Shown one piece after another: positions 6,787 through 12,445 of a DNA stretch of 12,445 nt. A model generated the notes under the pieces. That model saw only the letters and a program-made list of their open reading frames with translations, made no database searches and had not been told where the DNA came from. Made by a program: the position numbers and the translations under genes. Within the stretch, counting starts at the first letter, position 1. Every line of letters starts with the position of its first letter. Source of the stretch: CAUJGQ01 sp038325665. Its GTDB lineage: Bacteria > Chloroflexota > Dehalococcoidia > CAUJGQ01. The stretch spans positions 1 to 12,445 of the forward strand of contig JBBQJF010000126.1 of assembly GCA_038325665.1 (NCBI GenBank), written 5' to 3'.

Positions 6787-8282
6787 CTACACGCCGCGAC
6801 CACTGGCGGGGGCGGGCGGCGGGTTGATTTCGATGGACACCTCGACATCCGGCCGGCCACGTTTGACGGTCAGTCGCAGCACGGGGTACAAAAGCGGGCC
6901 GGTGGCAAGGATACCACCGGCGAGCGCCAGCGACCCCGCGCCTTGCTCGTGGACCGTGCCGGCAATCGCCAGCGCGAGCACCGCCACCGGGGCCAGCGCG
7001 ACCAAACCCAGACCCACCCGCCCGGCACCCGTAGCGGGCGATGCATGCGCGGGTGGGAGATGCGGAGCGCGATCAGTGCGGCAAACTCGAGGAACAGCGA
7101 GGCCGCGTAGATGACCACATCCAGTTCGACCAGATCGGCGAAGTCGATCAGCGCGAAGGCCGCGTAGATCGCCGCGCTCAGCACGATCGCGACCCACGGC
7201 GTCCCATGCCGTGAATGGAGACGGGTAATGCCCGTGGGCAGGTAGCCGTCCGCGGCCAGCACGAACGGCAGGCGCGAATTGGAGAGCATCAGCGCGCCGA
7301 ACATTCCGGCGGCGCTCGCCAGCGCGGCGACGCCAACCCACACCCCGAGCCACGCTCCGCCGGCGGCTGCCGCGATATCCGGGAATGCCCCTTCGGTCCA
7401 GGCATCGGATGCCGGCACGGCGGTCAATCCGGCCGCCACCGGAAGCACATACGCGGCCACCACGAGCGGTACCGCGAATGCCATCGCGCGAGGAAACGTG
7501 CGCCGTGGATCGACGATCTCCCCGGACACCGTCGAGGGGCCGTCCCAGCCGAGATAGTTCCACATCACCACGAACAGCCCCAGGCCGAACGCGTCCGGCA
7601 GCGAACGGCCCTCGGCGATGAACGGACGCCACACCGGCTCCGGATCGTGGATCAGCGCCACCGCGCCGATCACGGTCATGACGGCGAAGGGCGCAAGCAC
7701 CGCCACGGCGAGCCACGTCGAGGCCCGACCTACCAGCCGCACCCCGCGAATGTTGATGGCCGAGAATACCCCGATCACGGCCAAGGTCACGGCTCGATAG
7801 GTCCACTGGTTATCCTCCAGCGGGTGTATGTGGACGTAACGCACCAGAAGCGTCGCTAGGTAGTCGGCAAATAGCACGGGGTAAATCGCCATGTCGATAA
7901 ACGAGTTGACCCAACTCCACCAACCCTCCTGAAATCCCCAGAACGGGCCGAGTCCTTTCTTCACCCAGACGTAGTAGCCGCCTTCCACGGGCAGGGCCGC
8001 CGACAGTTCACCGACCATCAGCACGACTGGAAGCGTCCACAACACGGGCACAACCACGAGCAGCAGCAACCCGAGACCTGCTCCCGACGAGCCGATCGCG
8101 TCTTCGATGCCGTACGCGCCGCCGCTGACCGAGAAGAACATCACCATCACCAATGGCAGCAGCGTCAACCGGCGGCGTAGGGAGTTCGGGCCAAGGTCCG
8201 CCGCCGGCGGGGGATCGCGTGGCGAGCGACCAGGCGCCCGATCCTCGGATGGGCGGGAGGGGGTGGAATCGCGTGGATGCAC
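6787..8282 (-). pseudogene. APC-superfamily permease (polyamine/amino-acid transporter-like), frameshifted
   Basis: Frame one runs from GTG 8282 through 422 codons, with FFSVSGGAYGIEDAIG in the first membrane segment and GGYYVWVKKGLGPFWGFQEG afterwards. Both are strongly like PUT/LAT-type polyamine and amino-acid permeases. Just after RPLRVPGG (about 7017-7024) this frame turns into Trp/Arg-rich nonsense ending at 6870. The next frame continues the protein (VGLGLVALAPVAVLALAIAG, a last membrane helix, then a hydrophilic tail) to a TAG at 6787. Adding one base restores a 498-residue protein of normal length. No slippery heptamer is seen, so a one-base loss in the G-rich run, real or a sequencing error, is likelier than programmed frameshifting. 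The GTG at 8282 has GAGG 7 nt upstream. A TTG at 8342 overlaps the promoter -10 box and is rejected. The gene leads a unit with the Nudix gene. Confidence 0.85.
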
Positions 8283-8332
8283 GCTCTGGCCTCGGTGGCT
8301 GATTATGAAGAGGCCGGACGGTGGGCGGCGGA

Positions 8333-8361
8333 ACCGTAGCAAGCACCCGCCCGCGTGTCAA
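8333..8361 (-). promoter_or_regulatory. Sigma70-type promoter for the permease-Nudix unit
   Basis: On the minus strand a perfect TTGACA (8361-8356) is followed 17 nt later by TACGGT (8338-8333), which matches 3 of 6 consensus bases. Transcription would start near 8326, about 45 nt before the GTG start at 8282. Confidence 0.6.
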
Positions 8362-8377
8362 GGTCAATGTTTGGTCT

Positions 8378-8392
8378 TGATCGAGATGATCA
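8378..8392. promoter_or_regulatory. Palindrome TGATC-N5-GATCA in the divergent promoter region
   Basis: A perfect 5-bp inverted repeat with a 5-nt centre, between the permease promoter and the start of the hydrolase at 8459. Its size and position suit a dimeric regulator acting on one or both divergent genes. No regulator gene is present nearby. Confidence 0.35.
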
Positions 8393-8458
8393 TGTACGCT
8401 CAAGCCGGCGCCGAGGGCCGGACGGCCACGGCGACCCTCATGGGGAGGGCAGGCGACG

Positions 8459-9466
8459 GTGGCGAAGCCCTACAAAGAGATCATTCCCGGCATTAATCAG
8501 CTTCAAGTTCCGATCCCGAATAACCCGCTTGGCTATGTGCTGCCGTACCTGATCGAGGGCGACGACGGCTATACGCTCATTGATTCGGGCTGGAACGCGC
8601 CCGAGGCGTACGGCGCGCTGATGGCGCAGCTCCATGCCCTGGGCGTGCCGCTCAAGGAGTTGCGGCGTGTGGTGTTCACGCACGTCCACCCCGATCATTA
8701 CGGGCTGGCCGGCCGGCTCAAGGGTGACTGCGACGCCGAGCTGATCCTGGGCGCGCCGGAGCGTGGTTTCATCCAGTCGCGCTATCGCCAGCCGGAGGGG
8801 CTGCTGGAGCGGATGACCGTGTGGTTACGCAGCCACGGTGTTCCCGAGCCGGAGCTGGAGGCGCTGCAGACGGCCTCGATGCCGGTGCGCGGATTCGTGG
8901 TGCCCGCTGACCCGGACAGCGTGTTGCATGGCGGCGAGGTGATAAAGTCAGGGAAGTTCGAATGGGAGGTAATCTGGACGCCCGGCCACTCCCCCGGCCA
9001 CATGTGCTTCTATGACCGCACCCGCCGGATCATGATCACCGGCGACCATATTCTGCCGACTATCTCACCAAACGTGTCACTCCACCCGGAGGCAACGGGC
9101 AACCCGCTGCACGAGTACATCATGTCGCTCCGCAAGATCGGCGAATACGATGTCGATCTGGCGTTGCCGGCGCATGAGTACGACTTCATCGACCTGCACG
9201 AGCGCATCCGCGAACTCGAGGCGCATCACACCGAGCGGATGGAGGAGATGCTCGGCGGCATGAACGGCACGGCCAAGACCGCCTATGAAGTTGCCGGCCA
9301 CGTCAAATGGGTCACGGGCGACTTCGCCGGCTTCACACCGTGGATGAAGCGCGCCGCCATCGGAGAGACACTGGCGCACCTGGAGCACATGGTGATGGAG
9401 GGCATGGTCGAGCGGCTGTTCGAGGACGGCAAGCAGGCGTACCGACCGGTGCGCGCCACGGCATGA
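8459..9466 (+). CDS. Metallo-beta-lactamase-fold hydrolase
   Basis: A 335-residue cytoplasmic protein with all metal ligands of the MBL fold: H75-x-H77-x-D79-H80 in THVHPDHYG, His177 in WTPGHSPGH, Asp196 in ITGDHIL, and His239 in LPAHEY. The first strands (GYVLPYLIEGDDGYTLIDSG) are the usual glyoxalase II-like opening. After residue about 250 a helical region and a winged-helix-like end (TLAHLEHMVMEGMVERLFEDG) resemble the C-terminal domain of LACTB2/glyoxalase II-like members. The family hydrolyses thioesters, lactones, phosphodiesters or other esters; which applies here is unknown. The insert around 104-160 (many Pro, Glu, Arg) may cover the active site. GTG 8459 has GGGGAGGG (8442-8449) 9 nt upstream. 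It converges on aat with only 29 bp between the stop codons. Confidence 0.9.
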   Translation: MAKPYKEIIPGINQLQVPIPNNPLGYVLPYLIEGDDGYTLIDSGWNAPEAYGALMAQLHALGVPLKELRRVVFTHVHPDHYGLAGRLKGDCDAELILGAPERGFIQSRYRQPEGLLERMTVWLRSHGVPEPELEALQTASMPVRGFVVPADPDSVLHGGEVIKSGKFEWEVIWTPGHSPGHMCFYDRTRRIMITGDHILPTISPNVSLHPEATGNPLHEYIMSLRKIGEYDVDLALPAHEYDFIDLHERIRELEAHHTERMEEMLGGMNGTAKTAYEVAGHVKWVTGDFAGFTPWMKRAAIGETLAHLEHMVMEGMVERLFEDGKQAYRPVRATA

Positions 9467-9498
9467 TCGCCGGCGCTGGCCACCGGCCCCGCCGATCA
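9464..9498. terminator. Palindromic bidirectional terminator containing both stop codons
   Basis: TGATCG (9464-9469) pairs with CGATCA (9493-9498); CGG (9471-9473) pairs with CCG (9489-9491); and an inner hairpin is formed by GGCC (9478-9481) with GGCC (9485-9488). The outer ends are the TGA stop of the hydrolase and the TGA stop of aat on the other strand. There are no flanking T-tracts, so termination efficiency is uncertain. Confidence 0.5.
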
Positions 9499-10083
9499 CG
9501 GTCCACCATCGAACCTCCGGTCAAGGCGGAGCGCGGCGGCGAGTAGCACCGTGTAGGTATCGCGCGGAATCTCGACCGCTCCGAAGCGGGCGAGGTGCTC
9601 GGTAAGATACTGAGTATCGAGCAATACGTACCCGCGCGCCCGCAGCCGCACCACCAGCGCCGCCAGCGCGACTTTCGAGGCGTCCGTCGCCCGTGAGAAC
9701 ATCGACTCGCCGAAAAAGGCGCCGCCGAGCGCCACGCCGTACAGCCCGCCGGCCAGTTCTCCCGCGTGCCAGCACTCGACGCTGTGGGCAAGACCGAGCC
9801 GGTGCAGTTCCTCGTAGGTGTGGATGATTCCATCGGAGATCCACGTCTCGGGGCGGGCGGCGCAGGCACGGATCACCGAGGCAAAGTCGGTGTTGACGCG
9901 CACATCGAACGTGCCCCGGCGAATCGTGCGCAGCAGCGAGCGCGGGGCATGAAAGGAATCGAGCGGGATGATCGCCCGTGGGTCGGGCGCATACCAGTGG
10001 ATATCCCCGCGGCGCGAGTCGGCCATCGGGAACAGACCCATACAGTACGCCCGCACCAACAGTTCAGGTGTTAGCATTTTCAT
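9496..10083 (-). CDS. aat: Leucyl/phenylalanyl-tRNA-protein transferase
   Basis: A 195-residue protein, close to the short form of the Aat family. The enzyme moves Leu or Phe from its tRNA to proteins with N-terminal Arg or Lys, marking them for ClpS/ClpAP-type degradation in the cytoplasm. Family blocks are all present: LTPELLVRAYCMGLFPM (4-20), HWYAPDPRAIIPLD (29-42), TWISDGIIHTYEELHRLGLAHSVE (80-103, read as consecutive conserved positions), GGLYGVALGGAFFGESMFS (112-130), DASKVAL (134-140) and LLDTQ (154-158). The ATG at 10083 (MKMLTPE) lies inside a 21-bp sequence that recurs at 11084-11104, with inserted DNA between. No good ribosome site precedes it (only CGGGG within 10 nt), and its former upstream region now lies beyond the insert. 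The gene itself is intact. Confidence 0.95.
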   Translation of the reverse strand: MKMLTPELLVRAYCMGLFPMADSRRGDIHWYAPDPRAIIPLDSFHAPRSLLRTIRRGTFDVRVNTDFASVIRACAARPETWISDGIIHTYEELHRLGLAHSVECWHAGELAGGLYGVALGGAFFGESMFSRATDASKVALAALVVRLRARGYVLLDTQYLTEHLARFGAVEIPRDTYTVLLAAALRLDRRFDGGP

Positions 10084-10084
10084 A
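10064..10084. repeat. 21-bp direct repeat, copy next to aat (left)
   Basis: Reads TCAGGTGTTAGCATTTTC and then ATA; on the minus strand it begins TATGAAAATG and carries the functional aat start. Identical to 11084-11104, at a period of 1020 bp. Confidence 0.9.
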
Positions 10085-10151
10085 GCCCCGAGCTTGGTCG
10101 CATCCCCACCGTTGACGGCTACCTACGAAAGTCGGTGACTTAACTCCCCAG

Positions 10152-10179
10152 TTGATACCCATCATCGCTCACCGGTCAG
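10152..10179 (-). promoter_or_regulatory. Possible outward promoter of the insert, toward aat
   Basis: On the minus strand CTGACC (10179-10174) and TATCAA (10157-10152) are 16 nt apart; each matches 4 of 6 consensus bases. It points at aat and could replace the promoter displaced by the insertion. Weak evidence. Confidence 0.25.
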
Positions 10180-10191
10180 CCTCTAATACTG

Positions 10192-10200
10192 TGCTATACT
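10192..10200 (+). promoter_or_regulatory. Extended -10 promoter reading into the insert
   Basis: TG-C-TATACT is a near-perfect extended -10 box on the plus strand; the -35 region (CCGGTC at 17 nt) is poor, as is common with extended -10 boxes. A small inverted repeat GTGAA (10207-10211) with TTCAC (10221-10225) lies at the expected transcription start. It would serve the small frame starting at 10382. Confidence 0.4.
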
Positions 10201-10381
10201 GGCTGCGTGAAACGACCCGATTCACAGTCCTGATCCTACGAAACTGGGATGGCTAATCGTGATTCGAACATGCCTGCCACCGGCAATTGGGCCGACTCAC
10301 GGACAGACATGCGTTGCAAGCAACGGCTGCAGGAGACTGATCAACTCTGCGGTGAGATTCAGGTACAGGGGGAGACAAACC

Positions 10382-10627
10382 ATGTCAAGCACTATCGGAG
10401 ACCCTAACCTCATGTCGGAGACTGCTTCTGTCGAAGGCCGCTGCTCCTTACGAGGACACTTCTCAATGGGGTGTTACCGCTTCCTCCGACACCTTTGGGA
10501 GGATCCTCGCCACTTCTGTGACGACAACCTGGGGGTTAAACGAATCACCCCAGAACGTGACATCCTTCGTCTTGGGATCAAACAGCCGGAATCTATCGAT
10601 TTCATCGAGATTCCCAAACATCGATGA
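10382..10627 (+). CDS. Doubtful small ORF in the insert, antisense to the passenger gene
   Basis: An 81-residue frame with a very good ribosome site: GGGGGAGA (10368-10375), 6 nt spacer, ATG 10382. A promoter-like extended -10 box lies upstream (10192-10200). Residues 1-27 (MSSTIGDPNLMSETASVEG and on) are in sequence not shared with the opposite gene, while residues 28-81 are the antisense of the 3' end of the passenger gene and look less like a protein. I recognise no family. It may be the cut-off beginning of a lost gene whose expression signals survive. Confidence 0.3.
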   Translation: MSSTIGDPNLMSETASVEGRCSLRGHFSMGCYRFLRHLWEDPRHFCDDNLGVKRITPERDILRLGIKQPESIDFIEIPKHR

Positions 10628-10993
10628 TGGCCCAATATTGAGATCCCCGTGAATATGGTTCCGCGATTCACGCCACCGGCGGTCCAGTCGCTCTTCGATG
10701 TGCTCGAAGTTATTGCGCATCGCGACCTCGCGCAACGGGGATGCGTCGGTAACTCCGATGCTCTTACGCAAATCCTGGCGCTCGGCCGCGAGTTTCGCCC
10801 CCGACCCCTAAAGTGCGTTCGACACATTGGCGGCGACATTGAGCGGGTTCTGAATGCCATAGAACACGCTCCGAACGTCGCCTCCCTTGTCCAGGTCCTT
10901 GATGGCCGTGTTGATGTCACGAGCGGCGATAACGATGAACTGACATTGACGTGCGGTCTGGACTTGAAAAGTCCGTAATAGCATCAACTCCAT
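10463..10993 (-). pseudogene. Passenger gene of unknown function, interrupted by one in-frame TAG
   Basis: One minus-strand frame from ATG 10993 to TGA 10463 would encode 176 residues, but a TAG at 10810-10808 cuts it after codon 61. Both sides read as one soluble protein: MELMLLRTFQVQTARQC, FIVIAARDINTAIKDLDKGG and VFYGIQNPLNVAANVSNAL before the stop; AAERQDLRKSIGV, MRNNFEHIEERLDRRW, HGDLNIGPSS and FDPKTKDVTFWGDSFN after it. The conserved-looking blocks and the helix-rich first part suggest a real family of small cytoplasmic proteins, but I can give no function. TAG could derive from TGG (Trp) or CAG (Gln) by one change. The base composition is less G+C rich than the surrounding genes, which agrees with foreign origin. 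The frame is also open upstream to a GTG at 11074. It is either a young pseudogene or a sequencing error; stop-codon readthrough is less likely. Confidence 0.6.
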
Positions 10994-11070
10994 GGCTGAT
11001 TCCGCCCCCGGATATTCCTCATTCCCTGACCCTCCCTCGGGCAACGCGCCCGCTCTCATGAGGCGGGGTG

Positions 11071-11103
11071 TCACTCGGTTGGCTCAGGTGTTAGCATTTT
11101 CAT
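11071..11103 (-). pseudogene. Truncated aat leader peptide left by the insertion
   Basis: The right repeat copy supplies ATG 11103 and the codons MKMLTPE, identical in protein to the real aat start. It then runs into the insert as PTE and stops (TGA 11073-11071), giving a 10-residue peptide. That TGA overlaps a GTG at 11074-11072 opening the passenger frame (a GTGA overlap of the kind used for coupled translation). Confidence 0.55.
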
Positions 11104-11104
11104 A
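11084..11104. repeat. 21-bp direct repeat, right copy
   Basis: Identical to 10064-10084. The bases to its right (from 11105) are probably the original upstream region of aat. Confidence 0.9.
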
Positions 11105-11130
11105 ACCATCTCTGCCGGCTGGTCGGGTAC

Positions 11131-11136
11131 AGTATA
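11131..11136 (-). promoter_or_regulatory. -10 box of the probable original aat promoter
   Basis: TATACT on the minus strand, 28 nt before the ATG of the right repeat copy (11103). No good -35 box is seen at 17-18 nt. AGATGG just before the ATG could be the old ribosome site. If active, it now drives the truncated leader and the passenger gene. Confidence 0.35.
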
Positions 11137-11146
11137 CGGATAGGAG

Positions 11147-11163
11147 GACAGGCCGTGCCTGTC
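11147..11163. other. Perfect hairpin GACAGGC-CGT-GCCTGTC
   Basis: A 7-bp perfect inverted repeat with a 3-nt loop, in the divergent region between aat and the M23 peptidase gene. It is upstream of the -10 box at 11131-11136, so an operator is more likely than a terminator. Confidence 0.4.
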
Positions 11164-11260
11164 TGGACGTGACGCCGGCCGTACGAACGTGGCGAACGCG
11201 GGCGCGTGATCCTTCTATGAAGCCCACCCTGGCTGAGCACGCGTGAGCGCTTCTTCAGTC

Positions 11261-11326
11261 ACCGTGTCTGTCGTCAATTACACGGTTGCGTGGATGAACG
11301 CTCTCTGATACTCTCGCCCTCATCCA
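11261..11326 (+). promoter_or_regulatory. Two tandem inverted repeats in front of the M23 peptidase gene
   Basis: ACCGTGT (11261-11267) pairs with ACACGGT (11280-11286); then TGGATGA (11291-11297) pairs with TCATCCA (11320-11326). Both stems are perfect 7-bp with 12-nt and 22-nt loops. They could fold in the leader of the peptidase mRNA. The rest of 11105-11357 shows no gene. Confidence 0.35.
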
Positions 11327-11357
11327 TGTTACTCTTGAAACCGATAATGTAATCATC

Positions 11358-12445
11358 ATGAAATACTTGACCGTGCCCAAACGATCAAAGTCTCGCCGCC
11401 GCTGTCTCGTGGTGCGCGACTGCTTCTCGCTCGGTATACGAATCGCGCGGTGGCATCTCGTGTCGCGTGGATCAGGCCCGATGCCGGCGCACGCTGGCGA
11501 TGCGTGGTGTGAGCCGCGGGGTGGTCCAACGTGGCCGGTGGTACGTCCACGGATCACCCGGTCACGCCGCGTCCTGCGTCCACTTGCTCTGGTCGTCGCG
11601 TCGGTGGCTGTGTTGATCGCGCCGGCGCTCCATCCCGCGGGCGTGTTCGCGCATGAGGGCGACTATCCCGCGTCGAGTGACGTTGTGCTCCTCACCTCCG
11701 GCGCGGAATTCGATCGCGGCGGCTCGCGCGGCTCGGCCGGACTCGATCATATTCCCGGTTCGGTGCTCCTCGGGAGGAGCCAACCCGCCGCTGATGTTGG
11801 CTGCTCCGCGCCGAACGCGCCGCTGCTGGCTTTTACCGATGGATGCGAATCCCTCAGCTTGACTGCCCTGGCGGAGGCGTTCGCGATCGAGCTGCCGCCG
11901 TGGCAGGATCCAGGGTTGCCGATGGCGGCGGACGTGGCCGCGGTGGATGCCGCGTCATTCACCGGCCAGTTCGATGCCGCGCCTCACGCCGGCCTAATCT
12001 CGGCAGCGGGGTTGGCATGGCCGATGACCGGGTTGCTCACCAGCTTCTTCGGGGCCGCGCATCCGCTGGGAATCGACCTCGCGGCCCAGGAAGGCTGGCC
12101 GGTCGTGAGCGCCGCCGACGGTCGTATCGTTTCGACCGGCTTCCACGAGGGCTACGGCAACTTCGTCGTGATCAACCATCCGAATGGCTATGCCACCCTG
12201 TACGGACACTTTATGCGCCCGGGTGAGCTGCAGATCGGTGATGTGGTGCGTCGGGGTCAACTGATCGGCTACGTGGGGAACACCGGCCATTCCACAGGTC
12301 CACACCTGCACTTTGAAGTGCACTACCTTGACCGGCTGGTCGATCCCTTGGCCGCGCTACCGCGGGTGCAACTGCTGATCTCACCCGAGGCGTACCGGCC
12401 GATCGCTCCCACGGGCGCGGGGCCGGTGTGTGCATCCCTGCAGCC
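11358..12445 (+). CDS. Secreted M23 family metallopeptidase (3' end beyond window)
   Basis: The frame is open from ATG 11358 to the window end (362 codons seen) without a stop. A basic run (RPRITRSRRVLRP) followed by a hydrophobic stretch (LALVVASVAVLIAPAL, about 11583-11630) is a signal peptide or anchor. It is followed by a linker and the LytM/M23 domain: WPMTGLLTSFFG, HPLGID (His at 12060, Asp at 12075), YGNFVVINHPNGYATLYGH, GQLIGYVGNTGHSTGPHLHFEV with HLH at 12303-12311. Such enzymes cut peptide cross-links of cell-wall peptidoglycan. The His-to-Asp distance is one residue longer than the common HxxxD. The start is uncertain: ATG 11358, ATG 11481 or GTG 11538 are in frame; none has a clear ribosome site. 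A start near 11538 would put the signal peptide at the usual distance from the N-terminus. Divergent from aat. Confidence 0.88.
   Translation, partial: MKYLTVPKRSKSRRRCLVVRDCFSLGIRIARWHLVSRGSGPMPAHAGDAWCEPRGGPTWPVVRPRITRSRRVLRPLALVVASVAVLIAPALHPAGVFAHEGDYPASSDVVLLTSGAEFDRGGSRGSAGLDHIPGSVLLGRSQPAADVGCSAPNAPLLAFTDGCESLSLTALAEAFAIELPPWQDPGLPMAADVAAVDAASFTGQFDAAPHAGLISAAGLAWPMTGLLTSFFGAAHPLGIDLAAQEGWPVVSAADGRIVSTGFHEGYGNFVVINHPNGYATLYGHFMRPGELQIGDVVRRGQLIGYVGNTGHSTGPHLHFEVHYLDRLVDPLAALPRVQLLISPEAYRPIAPTGAGPVCASLQ

Larger units (their letters stand above)
10122..10243. repeat. Short direct repeat CCTACGAAA inside the insert
   Basis: CCTACGAAA occurs at 10122-10130 and 10235-10243, 113 bp apart, and the following five bases match in three. 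The pair brackets the promoter-like region of the insert and may be binding sites for a recombinase or regulator, or chance. Confidence 0.3.
10064..11104. mobile_element. Probable 1-kb insertion bounded by 21-bp direct repeats at the start of aat
   Basis: The identical 21-bp sequence at 10064-10084 and 11084-11104 includes the aat start codon and the codons for MKMLTP. Between the copies lie 999 bp (10085-11083) that are visibly richer in A and T than the neighbours and hold a decayed passenger gene, but no transposase or integrase. Inner ends show only a weak inverted resemblance (GCCCCGAG at the left, GCCAACCGAG on the complement of the right). The repeat is too long for a usual insertion-sequence target duplication and more like an attachment core or a recombination product. 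The copy next to aat keeps the gene whole. Confidence 0.65.

Noticed and set aside
7011..7024. Programmed -1 frameshifting in the permease
   Set aside because: No X-XXY-YYZ slippery heptamer in the reading frame and no obvious downstream pseudoknot; a single-base indel is simpler.
8283..8342. Upstream start (TTG 8342) for the permease
   Set aside because: It overlaps the -10 box of the promoter at 8333-8361, so it would precede the transcription start.
10312..10325. Palindrome CGTTGC-AA-GCAACG as a terminator
   Set aside because: The 2-nt loop is too small for a good hairpin and no T-tract follows; it may be a protein site or chance.
10240..10330. Possible tRNA or tRNA remnant as attachment site, suggested by GTTCGAATC on the minus strand (10260-10268)
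   Set aside because: The flanking bases do not form a T-stem, and no acceptor or anticodon stem could be built around it.
11105..11357. c-di-AMP (ydaO-type) riboswitch upstream of the M23 peptidase
   Set aside because: Such genes are common targets, but the conserved core sequences of that riboswitch are not visible here.

Overview
The window is high-GC DNA, densely packed and with genes on both strands, from what looks like a free-living heterotroph. Alternative starts (GTG, TTG) follow good Shine-Dalgarno sequences. A Pro/Thr/Gly-rich secreted-protein tail, an M23 peptidase of the HPLGID type and an OFA-like transporter together suggest Chloroflexota, perhaps a Thermomicrobia/Sphaerobacter-like lineage. 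That placement is an impression from gene style, since there is no rRNA or other marker.

Left part, plus strand: the 3' end of a DUF5666-like secreted protein (2-292); a 417-bp intergenic region built around clusters of a 7-bp repeat, TGACCYR, lying in both orientations (307-717); a crotonase-fold isomerase (710-1498); an intergenic stretch; an MFS transporter with a very long central loop (1854-3332); and a small two-helix membrane protein (3511-3834) closed by a textbook terminator (3886-3914).

Middle part, minus strand, listed in transcription order: an APC-superfamily permease resembling polyamine transporters, broken by a one-base frameshift (8282 to 6787); a Nudix hydrolase starting about 10 bp after it (6777 to 6268); a class III (CaiB/BaiF) CoA-transferase with its own promoter and a leader hairpin (6129 to 4906); and an alpha/beta hydrolase (4755 to 3979). 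The isomerase, CoA-transferase and transporters fit acyl-CoA/carboxylate catabolism plus uptake of organic acids and amines, but no complete pathway can be named.

Right part: a metallo-beta-lactamase-fold hydrolase (8459-9466, plus) converges on aat, the leucyl/phenylalanyl-tRNA-protein transferase of the N-degron pathway (10083 to 9496, minus). A palindrome containing both stop codons lies between them. The start of aat is the most unusual place in the window. A perfect 21-bp sequence carrying the aat start codon occurs twice, at 10064-10084 and 11084-11104, and bounds 999 bp of visibly lower-GC DNA. This insert carries a minus-strand passenger gene with one in-frame TAG. It has left a truncated aat leader peptide whose stop overlaps (GTGA) a possible passenger start. 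I read this as a small non-autonomous or decaying insertion that duplicated its target and separated aat from its original promoter region. To its right, a secreted M23 peptidase (from 11358, plus) runs off the window end.
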